Below, in pieces: positions 1 to 6,630 of a stretch of 30,653 nucleotides of DNA. Each line of letters opens with the position of its first letter. Within the stretch, counting starts at the first letter, position 1. The notes beneath the pieces were generated by a model. The model was not told where the DNA came from. It searched no databases and saw only the letters and a list, made by a program, of their open reading frames with translations. The position numbers were made by a program, and so were the translations under genes. Origin of the DNA: CAZIDL01 sp964537825 (GTDB lineage: Bacteria > Bacteroidota > Bacteroidia > Flavobacteriales_D > CAYVSK01); assembly GCA_964537825.1 (NCBI GenBank), contig CAZIDL010000027.1:1-30653 (forward strand), written 5' to 3'.

Positions 1-22
1 GGATCGGCTTAATTTCGAAGGC

Positions 23-1285
23 ATGCGCGAACGACTCGTCCTGCCTCCCCTCCCTTTTCCTCCTTCGGACCCCACAGAGCTGACGGATGAAGCAGTGGTC
101 TTCCTTCATTCGGGAAATGAAGCGGAAAAAGGGCTTCTGGCTATCGGATCGGCAGAGGAATTGCGCATCGAAAGTCCCGGAAGGGCGTTCGACGAACTCA
201 AGGGCTTCATCGCCGAAAAGAACGATTGGGCTTTCATGGCCCTCTCCTACGAACTCAAGGACGAATTGGAATCGCTCAACACGAGCATTCCCCGCAGTAT
301 ATCCTTTCCGGTCCTTCACGCCTTCCGCCCCCGGGTGCTCTTCCGGATGGAAACAGGACGCTCCCTAGCGGAATTCCTTCCAGATCGTTCCAGCGAAGCG
401 GAAGCGAAAGAGCTTCATCGATCCTTGAGCAAGGGGATCGGAACAGAACGGAGCGGACCAGAACTGCATCTTCAACCCCGAACGGAGGAAAAGGAATACC
501 TCCGTGCGGTCCAGGCCCTCCAAAAGGAGATCCAGCACGGCTCGATCTACGAGGTCAATTATTGCCAGGAATTCTACGCTGAAGCCCCTATCGACCCTTT
601 CCGGACCTTTACCGAACTTCAGGGGATAGCCCAGGCTCCGATGGCAGCCTATTACCGTTCAGCGAACGTGCATCTGATCTGTGCGAGCCCGGAGCGCTTT
701 CTTCGCATCCAAAAGGGGAAGGTCCTCGCCCAACCCATCAAAGGGACCGCCCCGAGGGAGCGAGATCCCCAAGCGGATCGGGAACGGGCCGAAAAGCTTC
801 GCTCCGACCCTAAAGAACGGGCGGAGAACATCATGATCGTGGACCTCGTGCGCAACGATCTGTCACGGACGGCCGCCAAAGGCTCAGTGGAAGTAGAAGA
901 GCTCTGCGGCGTATACCCCTTCCCCACCGTCCACCAGATGATATCGAGCATCCGGTCGAGGATCGCTCCTGGGCAGGCCGCAGTGGACGTGATCCGAAAT
1001 GCCTTTCCGATGGGTTCGATGACCGGAGCCCCGAAGATCCGGGCCATGGAATTGATAGAAGCCTGGGAAGGAATGCGGAGGGGACTTTATTCAGGTTCGG
1101 TAGGCTATGTGGATCCTGAAGGAAATTGGGACCTCAACGTAGTGATCCGAAGCCTGCTGTACGATGCCGATCGACCATATATCTCGGCGATGGTAGGTGG
1201 AGCGATCACAGCCCGATCAGATCCGCAACAAGAATACGAGGAATGCCTTCTGAAAGCGGAAGCCTTAAAACAGGTCCTGGGATGA
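23..1285 (+). CDS. pabB: Aminodeoxychorismate synthase component I (PabB-like, chorismate-binding enzyme)
   Basis: Cytosolic enzyme of the chorismate-utilising family. PabB aminates chorismate to 4-amino-4-deoxychorismate for folate synthesis, using ammonia from a glutaminase partner that is not in this window. The 420-residue length fits PabB. The PIKGT motif carries Lys240; this lysine is the mark of PabB, whereas anthranilate synthase TrpE usually has alanine there. The family signatures IMIVDLVRNDLSR, MTGAPK (residues 333-338) and GSVGY are intact near the C-terminus. The first 130 residues are poorly conserved, as is usual. The frame is open back to base 2, so the true start could lie before the window, although the ATG at 23 gives a normal length. 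It overlaps tilS by ATGA, so the two are probably translationally coupled. A TrpE or isochorismate synthase assignment is less likely because of the PIKGT lysine. Confidence 0.9.
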   Translation: MRERLVLPPLPFPPSDPTELTDEAVVFLHSGNEAEKGLLAIGSAEELRIESPGRAFDELKGFIAEKNDWAFMALSYELKDELESLNTSIPRSISFPVLHAFRPRVLFRMETGRSLAEFLPDRSSEAEAKELHRSLSKGIGTERSGPELHLQPRTEEKEYLRAVQALQKEIQHGSIYEVNYCQEFYAEAPIDPFRTFTELQGIAQAPMAAYYRSANVHLICASPERFLRIQKGKVLAQPIKGTAPRERDPQADRERAEKLRSDPKERAENIMIVDLVRNDLSRTAAKGSVEVEELCGVYPFPTVHQMISSIRSRIAPGQAAVDVIRNAFPMGSMTGAPKIRAMELIEAWEGMRRGLYSGSVGYVDPEGNWDLNVVIRSLLYDADRPYISAMVGGAITARSDPQQEYEECLLKAEALKQVLG

Positions 1286-2619
1286 AGGAGGAACTGCTCC
1301 AAGAGGTCTGCGACCTGCTAGGAAAGAGCAAGCTAAGACCAGGTTCGGGAAGCCTCTTATTGGCCGTTTCAGGAGGAGTGGATTCGATGGTGATGCTGGA
1401 CCTCCTCCATCGAAGCGGTCATGCAGGAGCAGTACTCCATTTCGATCACGGGATGCGGGGGGATGATGGACAAAAAGACCTCGAGCTGGTGCAGGAGGCG
1501 AGCAAAGCCCGGGAGCTCCCCTTTTACCCAGTGCGGCTCCAAGCTCCAGCTGAGACACCGGAAAAGGGGATCCAGCATTTCTTCCGGGAAGAACGTTATC
1601 GCTGGCTTTACGAATACCTTGAAGAACTGAAGCTTACTGGCATAGCTACCGCCCACCAGGCGGACGATCGGCTGGAGACCGTCCTTATGGGATTGCTCAG
1701 AGGTAGCGGCTTTCGAGGGGTCATGGGCATCCCGACCGAAAAGGAGGGGGTGATCCGCCCCCTGAACCGCACCTGGAAAAAGCGGATCCACGCCTATGCC
1801 GATGAAAAAGGGATCCTTTTCCGGGAGGATCCTTCCAACCGATCTCTGCATTACCTCCGCAACCGGATCCGTCAGGAACTCTTACCCCCTTTTCACAATG
1901 CTTTCTCCGCTCAAGAGGATGCCCTTTTGCGAAGCATGGAGCTTCTCGAGGAGGCCGGGGATTTCCTTGAAGAGGCTGGAGAAAAAGAAAGGGAGCAGAT
2001 TCTTCAAAAGACCGGTCCCGATGAATACCGGATCCCGAAAGCCGCCCTGAAAGCAAGCGGCAGCCCCCGGTTCCTCCTTTTCGAGCTCTTGCGTCCCTTC
2101 GACATCCCCCCGGAGCAAGCTGATAAGCTTTTGGAGGGGCTCGAGGGAGGCTCTGGCGCCCGGGTCGAAGGCGTGGAATGGGCTCTTTTACGCGATAGAC
2201 AGCATTTCATTCTCTTCCGGAGAGCCGGATCAAAGGTCCCTGAAGATGGATGGCGGATCAAAAGTCCGGAGGAACTTCGTTGCGGTCCGCTCGAATTTGA
2301 GGTGAAAGAAGCAGCGAACGATCACTCGGACGACCATCATGAAGCACACCTGGACCTCGATGGGCTCCGTTTTCCGCTCACCTTGCGAAAGGTACGGAGC
2401 GGTGATCGCTTTCGCCCTCTTGGAATGAAGGGAGGGAGCAAGACGGTGATGGAACATTTGACCGATCGGAAATGGCCCGCCCACGAAAAAGAGCGGGCAT
2501 TGGTCCTCTGCGATGCTGAGGAACGGGTCCTTTGGGTCGTCGGGACTACGATCGACGAGCGTTACAAGGTCATAACCGGTTCGAAGAAAGTGCTGCGGGT
2601 GCATTACGAGGGGTTCTGA
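1282..2619 (+). CDS. tilS: tRNA(Ile)-lysidine synthase
   Basis: TilS attaches lysine to C34 of the tRNA(Ile) with anticodon CAU, using ATP, and so converts AUG to AUA decoding; it is normally essential. The start chosen is the ATG at 1282, which overlaps the pabB stop as ATGA; an upstream in-frame GTG would lie deep inside pabB. From this start the protein is 445 residues. The PP-loop SGGVDS lies at residues 30-35, followed by HFDHGMR and, further on, the RNRIR segment typical of TilS. The C-terminal substrate-binding domain is present (GDRFRPLGMKGGSKTV, then the VGTTIDERYKV end). No truncation or frameshift was seen. Pairing with pabB appears to be chromosomal layout rather than a shared pathway. 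Confidence 0.95.
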   Translation: MKEELLQEVCDLLGKSKLRPGSGSLLLAVSGGVDSMVMLDLLHRSGHAGAVLHFDHGMRGDDGQKDLELVQEASKARELPFYPVRLQAPAETPEKGIQHFFREERYRWLYEYLEELKLTGIATAHQADDRLETVLMGLLRGSGFRGVMGIPTEKEGVIRPLNRTWKKRIHAYADEKGILFREDPSNRSLHYLRNRIRQELLPPFHNAFSAQEDALLRSMELLEEAGDFLEEAGEKEREQILQKTGPDEYRIPKAALKASGSPRFLLFELLRPFDIPPEQADKLLEGLEGGSGARVEGVEWALLRDRQHFILFRRAGSKVPEDGWRIKSPEELRCGPLEFEVKEAANDHSDDHHEAHLDLDGLRFPLTLRKVRSGDRFRPLGMKGGSKTVMEHLTDRKWPAHEKERALVLCDAEERVLWVVGTTIDERYKVITGSKKVLRVHYEGF

Positions 2620-2682
2620 ACTTAAACTTATCCCCCAAGAAACGAGAAGGGATCGAGAAACTTCCAGGGGCTGAGCCATTGA

Positions 2683-2709
2683 CCGCAGAATACGCGGATG
2701 AACGCGGAT
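2683..2709. repeat. Three short near-identical tandem units (CGCAGAA / CGCGGAT / CGCGGAT)
   Basis: Between tilS and the next gene, three units beginning with CGC start at 2684, 2693 and 2703, spaced 9 and 10 bases apart. The motif resembles the degenerate CGCGGAT-type interspersed repeats seen between genes in many bacterial genomes; that comparison is from memory. The rest of the 219-base gap (2620-2838) holds no gene, tRNA or clear promoter that I could recognise. Confidence 0.45.
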
Positions 2710-2838
2710 CGTGGAAAGGACGCTCATGGGCCACCTTCCGGAGCAATGTCAGTCAGGCAGGGACAATAGGTCTTAGCGGAAGGGTTCGAAACTTTCTCGA
2801 AAAGAAGCTCGTATCTCTTGGAACAAAATCCTTTCGTT

Positions 2839-3132
2839 ATGGCCACTGATACCGAAGCGCGCGAGATCGATAAAGAATCGGTCGATCGATGCGAATTCCC
2901 TTCCGAAGAGGTCCTGAACGATCCAGCGGCGATCGCGGACCGGCGCAAAATGCTCGAACGCGCCACTTCGATGGGGAACACTGAGCAAACCAAATTCAAG
3001 ATCGTATTCCAGGACGATGAAGCCGTGAAAAAAATAGAGACCACGATCTGGGCGACCGGCGATAAGAACATCTCTTTGAAGCACGGCAAGACCATTCCGA
3101 TCCACCGGATCCGGGAGGTCCGGATCGTCTGA
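2839..3132 (+). CDS. Small uncharacterised protein, likely Bacteroidota-specific
   Basis: A 97-residue soluble, charged protein with no signal peptide or membrane segment. I chose the ATG at 2839; an in-frame TTG at 2818 would add seven residues. The N-terminal half is acidic and probably helical. The C-terminal half (KFKIVFQDDEAVKKIETTIW, then a segment ending PIHRIREVRIV) looks like a small beta-sheet module. It resembles short unknown proteins found in flavobacterial genomes with a similar FEDD-x-KK-ETTIW core, but I cannot assign a function. It lies between tilS and dsbD, with a promoter-like region following it, so it may be the last gene of the pabB-tilS unit or stand alone. That it is a real gene rests on coding-like composition and the recognisable C-terminal pattern. 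Confidence 0.7.
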   Translation: MATDTEAREIDKESVDRCEFPSEEVLNDPAAIADRRKMLERATSMGNTEQTKFKIVFQDDEAVKKIETTIWATGDKNISLKHGKTIPIHRIREVRIV

Positions 3133-3186
3133 TCACGCAACACCCTCGCTTCGATCGGTTCATCGCCCCTTTCTCCATTTTTTAGA

Positions 3187-3200
3187 TCCCTTTAAAGGGA
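3187..3200. promoter_or_regulatory. 14-bp perfect palindrome upstream of dsbD
   Basis: TCCCTTTAAAGGGA is a perfect dyad in the 124-base gap before dsbD, centred about 50 bases upstream of the expected transcription start of the promoter at 3229-3236. Its position would suit an activator or repressor site, or it could fold in RNA. No regulator can be named. Confidence 0.3.
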
Positions 3201-3228
3201 CGAAGAAGCTTATGCTGCTCGGCTTTGC

Positions 3229-3236
3229 TACATTTG
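3229..3236 (+). promoter_or_regulatory. Candidate Bacteroidota -7 promoter element for dsbD
   Basis: TACATTTG matches the Bacteroidota primary-sigma consensus TAnnTTTG exactly and lies 20 bases before the dsbD ATG. No convincing TTTG -33 element is found at the usual spacing, so this rests on the -7 match and its position. Confidence 0.45.
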
Positions 3237-3256
3237 ATCGGCTTAGAGCATAGTAA

Positions 3257-5725
3257 ATGCGGCTTCCTTTTTTTCGAAACGCTCTCCTTCTTCTGAGCCT
3301 TCTTGGCTTATCTCCTTTTGTCGCTGATGGGCAAATGCTGGATCCCGTATCCTGGAACTTCAGTTCCGAAAAGGTGAGCACGGGGACGTATAAGCTTCAT
3401 CTTAAAGCGGACCTGGACGAAGGGTGGCACATGTATTCCCAGAACCTTCCGGAGGATGCCACTCCCCTCCCGACTGTGGTGGAATTCGAAGAGGAGGAAG
3501 GGGTCACATTCCCGGGCAAGGTGAAGGAAGTCGGAGTGGTCACAGAACCCGACCCGATCTCGGGGAACGAATTGAATTTCTTTAAAGGGAAAGCGCATTT
3601 CACGCGCAAAGTGAAGGTAGAAGGGCCAGACAGTGTACGGATCGCAGGAAGCATCGAGTTCATGGTCTGCGATGATGAGCGCTGCCTTCCCCCGGACAAA
3701 AAGACGTTCAGTTTCCGCCTTCCAGGGAAAGAGAAAAAAGGCGAAAAAACCGGCGGGGAAGGTCAAAAAAAGCAAGGCGCCATCGCACCGGACAGTTCCG
3801 ATGAAAAGGAAATGGTCGATCCGGTGGACTGGTCCCTCCATGCCTTCGAGCTCGATGAGGGGCGTTATTTGCTGCGTGCAAAAGCTCGGATCGATAAAGG
3901 ATGGCACCTCTATGCCATGGAGCTAAAAGAAGGGGACGGCCCGGTAGCCACCTCCATCAAGGTGAAAGAAGGAAAAGGACAACACCTGATAGGGAAGCTT
4001 CAGGAGCAGAAGCCTCTTGAAGCCTACGACGAGAATTATCAACGCAAGCTCCGTTATTACGAGGACTCCGCGATCTTCGAACAAACGCTGGAGCTGGCAA
4101 AAGATGCAGCCGATTCCGCTCGCGTAGCGGTGGAGTTCATGGCCTGCGATGACGAACGCTGTACGATCCCGAAGACGGTCGAACTGGGAGCGGATCTGAG
4201 CAATGCGGTCAAAGGCAGCCCCAAGCTGAGCGAAGAAACAAAGGCAGAGGGATCAGCAAAGGAAGAAAGGGAGAAGGAGCAGGAACGACGGAGCCTTTTT
4301 TGGACCTTTCTGCTCTGCTTTGCGGGTGGATTCGCAGCCCTGCTTACGCCCTGCGTTTTCCCGATGATCCCCCTCACGGTCAGCTTCTTCACCAAGCAAA
4401 GCCCCACCCGGGCCAAAGGGATCCGCAACGCGATCACTTATTCCCTCTCCATCATTTTCATCTATACGGCCCTCGGCTACATCATTACGCTCTTCCTGGG
4501 GCCGGGAGCTATGAACGCGATCTCGACGGATCCTTACATGAACATCTTCTTCTTCGTGATCATCCTCTTCTTCGCCATCTCCTTCCTCGGAGGTTTCGAC
4601 CTGAACCTCCCCGAAAGCTGGATCGACCGTTCGGACAAGATGGCTGACAAAGGCGGGCTGATCGGTATCTTCTTCATGGCCTTTGTGTTAACCCTCGTTT
4701 CTTTTTCCTGTACCGCTCCGATCATCGGCCCCCTTTTGGTACAAACGGCCTCTCAAGGAGGGATCGCACCGGTGGTTGGTATGGGAGGGTTCTCGTTGGC
4801 TCTGGCCCTCCCCTTCGGCCTCTTCGCTGGCTTCCCGGCTTGGCTCAATTCACTCCCGCAATCGGGCGGTTGGATGAATACGGTCAAGGTCACGCTCGGC
4901 TTTCTCGAGCTGGCCCTGGCTTTCAAGTTCCTTTCGAACGCAGACCTTGTAATGCAAGCAGGGCTCCTCAAACGGGAACTCTTCCTGGCCATCTGGATCG
5001 GGATCTTCGGCGTCATGGGCTTTTACCTGCTCGGTCTTTTCCGGACGCCGAACGATTCGGAATTGCCCAAGTTGTCCGTACCTCGACTGCTCTTCGCCAC
5101 CGCTTCGATCATCTTCACCCTCTACCTTATCCCCGGTCTTTTCGGAGCACCCCTCAAACTGATAAGTGGCTTTCCCCCGCCCAAGTTCTACAGCGAATGG
5201 AAAACGGGTAGCAGAAGCGGAGGACATTCTGAAAAAGGAAGGAGCAGCGGGGGAAATGAAAAAAGCTCCGAGCACGGGCAATGCCCGCTGGGACTGGATT
5301 GTTTTCACGACTATCAGAAAGCATTGGCTCACGCCAAAAAAGTGGACAAACCCCTCATGCTCGACTTTACTGGTTGGGCTTGCGTGAATTGCCGGAAGAT
5401 GGAAGAGAATGTATGGTCCGAAACCCCGGTGCTAAGCAAACTCCGCAATGAGGTCGTGCTCGCTTCGCTCTATGTGGATGAGCGTAGCGAACTCCCGGAA
5501 AGCGAACAAAAGACCGTGACCTTGAACGGGGAAGAACGAAAATTGGAAACGGTGGGGAACAAATGGAGCTACTTTCAGGCCAAACGCTTCGGCGTCAACA
5601 CCCAGCCCTATTATGTGCTCCTCGACCATCAGGGGAAGGAGCTGGTGGAACCAACGGGATACGAACCCAACGTCAAGGCCTTTGCGGAATGGATGCAAAA
5701 AGGGATCGAGAACTTTAAAGAATAG
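3257..5725 (+). CDS. dsbD: Thiol:disulfide interchange protein DsbD with duplicated N-terminal domain
   Basis: Inner-membrane protein passing electrons from cytosolic thioredoxin to periplasmic thiol proteins. The 822 residues begin with a signal peptide (to about residue 26). Two tandem copies of a DsbD-alpha-like domain follow, at about 28-150 and 190-310; each starts DPV-W, contains a GWH-Y segment and ends in a CDDERC pair (Cys138/Cys143 and Cys297/Cys302). A linker rich in charged residues leads to about eight membrane segments (about 345-660) holding the two redox cysteines, Cys366 in TPCVFPM and Cys485 in FSCTAP. A short charged hydrophilic stretch is followed by the C-terminal thioredoxin-like domain with CVNC (Cys709, Cys712). 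It is longer than E. coli DsbD (about 565 residues), mainly because of the second N-terminal domain. All expected redox cysteines of the core pathway are present. Confidence 0.93.
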   Translation: MRLPFFRNALLLLSLLGLSPFVADGQMLDPVSWNFSSEKVSTGTYKLHLKADLDEGWHMYSQNLPEDATPLPTVVEFEEEEGVTFPGKVKEVGVVTEPDPISGNELNFFKGKAHFTRKVKVEGPDSVRIAGSIEFMVCDDERCLPPDKKTFSFRLPGKEKKGEKTGGEGQKKQGAIAPDSSDEKEMVDPVDWSLHAFELDEGRYLLRAKARIDKGWHLYAMELKEGDGPVATSIKVKEGKGQHLIGKLQEQKPLEAYDENYQRKLRYYEDSAIFEQTLELAKDAADSARVAVEFMACDDERCTIPKTVELGADLSNAVKGSPKLSEETKAEGSAKEEREKEQERRSLFWTFLLCFAGGFAALLTPCVFPMIPLTVSFFTKQSPTRAKGIRNAITYSLSIIFIYTALGYIITLFLGPGAMNAISTDPYMNIFFFVIILFFAISFLGGFDLNLPESWIDRSDKMADKGGLIGIFFMAFVLTLVSFSCTAPIIGPLLVQTASQGGIAPVVGMGGFSLALALPFGLFAGFPAWLNSLPQSGGWMNTVKVTLGFLELALAFKFLSNADLVMQAGLLKRELFLAIWIGIFGVMGFYLLGLFRTPNDSELPKLSVPRLLFATASIIFTLYLIPGLFGAPLKLISGFPPPKFYSEWKTGSRSGGHSEKGRSSGGNEKSSEHGQCPLGLDCFHDYQKALAHAKKVDKPLMLDFTGWACVNCRKMEENVWSETPVLSKLRNEVVLASLYVDERSELPESEQKTVTLNGEERKLETVGNKWSYFQAKRFGVNTQPYYVLLDHQGKELVEPTGYEPNVKAFAEWMQKGIENFKE

Positions 5726-5756
5726 TTGGCGTTCTTCCCATATTGTTTTAGCTTTG
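5725..5756 (+). promoter_or_regulatory. Bacteroidota-type promoter for the outer-membrane protein gene
   Basis: A -33 GTTG (5725-5728) and a -7 TAGCTTTG (5749-5756) are separated by 20 bases, close to the TTTG-N19-TAnnTTTG consensus. It begins at the last base of dsbD and lies about 100 bases before the ATG at 5858, giving that gene its own start and a roughly 95-base 5' leader. Confidence 0.6.
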
Positions 5757-5857
5757 GACCGAGTAAACAAAGCCTCTTTTCCCAAAATAGCATGATCCGA
5801 CCGAAAGTCGGGTTTCAAAGACGGAAAAAGAAGGAACTCAAATCAAAGACCCTTTCT

Positions 5858-6493
5858 ATGATACGCAAGCAATTACCCTTTCTTTTCCTCATCGCCGCTT
5901 TGCTCACTGCCCCTGCGCTTAAAGGGCAAGAACACAAAACCACCAAGGGTGGGTTTTATTTCGAGACCCTTTTGGGGATCAGTTCTTATGGGAGTAGTGA
6001 AGTATCGGTAAGTGAACGAGGCGAAAACTCTTTCCTATCGGAGAGCGGTTTTGCTTACGGTCTCAAACTTGGGAACAAATTCTACTTCGGCGACGATTCG
6101 AAGGACTTTCGGCTGGGAATGGATGTGAATTGGTTCGGCGTCCATGGAATTCAGGTGTCCGTTGAGGATGAAATCGGAAGTGAAAGTTTTAGTTACAATG
6201 CCCTGAACTTCTCCTTCGTGAACCCTGGGATCGGAATGGCCATGAAGTTGAACGAAAATATGGGCATCGATGCTAACGTGAATTTCGGACCGAATATTAT
6301 GATCGGATATTCTTCAGACCTTGATGATGGAGGTGCAGGTTTTGGCCTCAAGGTGGGACCACAGGTGAAATGGCATTACAGCATTCTCGCTGTCGGCTTT
6401 GAGTATCGTTATTGCAGCGTGCTATCCGAAGAATCTACGATCGAAACCCTGAGGACCAATGTTTACGGGATGACCATCGGACTAAAGCTCTAA
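5858..6493 (+). CDS. Small outer-membrane beta-barrel protein (porin-family-like)
   Basis: A 211-residue secreted protein. The start is the ATG at 5858, because it begins a clean signal peptide (basic MIRK, a hydrophobic core, then ALKGQ). The mature part alternates polar and hydrophobic residues with many aromatic and glycine residues, in roughly eight strands, for example GGFYFETLLG near the front and NVYGMTIGLKL at the C-terminal end, which is typical of eight-stranded outer-membrane barrels. No substrate or partner can be read from the sequence. It has its own promoter upstream and a strong hairpin terminator downstream, so it appears to be a single-gene transcript. An upstream in-frame TTG would add 44 residues without a signal peptide and is rejected. 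Confidence 0.75.
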   Translation: MIRKQLPFLFLIAALLTAPALKGQEHKTTKGGFYFETLLGISSYGSSEVSVSERGENSFLSESGFAYGLKLGNKFYFGDDSKDFRLGMDVNWFGVHGIQVSVEDEIGSESFSYNALNFSFVNPGIGMAMKLNENMGIDANVNFGPNIMIGYSSDLDDGGAGFGLKVGPQVKWHYSILAVGFEYRYCSVLSEESTIETLRTNVYGMTIGLKL

Positions 6494-6522
6494 AGCAGGA
6501 TCTCTAGGTCCTTATGGATCGG

Positions 6523-6565
6523 AAAAGACCGGTTGGAATCAACAATCCTCCAGCCGGTCTTTTTT
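6523..6565. terminator. Intrinsic terminator, probably bidirectional
   Basis: AAAAGACCGGTTGG (6523-6536) pairs with CCAGCCGGTCTTTT (6550-6563) as a 14-bp stem with one G-T wobble and a 13-base loop. A T-run follows on the plus strand and the A-run on the left gives a U-run on the minus strand. It lies between two convergent genes and can serve both. Confidence 0.85.
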
Positions 6566-6630
6566 GGTCTATCGGTTTATTAAAGGGATAAAACGAACGA
6601 GCCACGGCCGTCACCTTTCCTGATAAGGAT

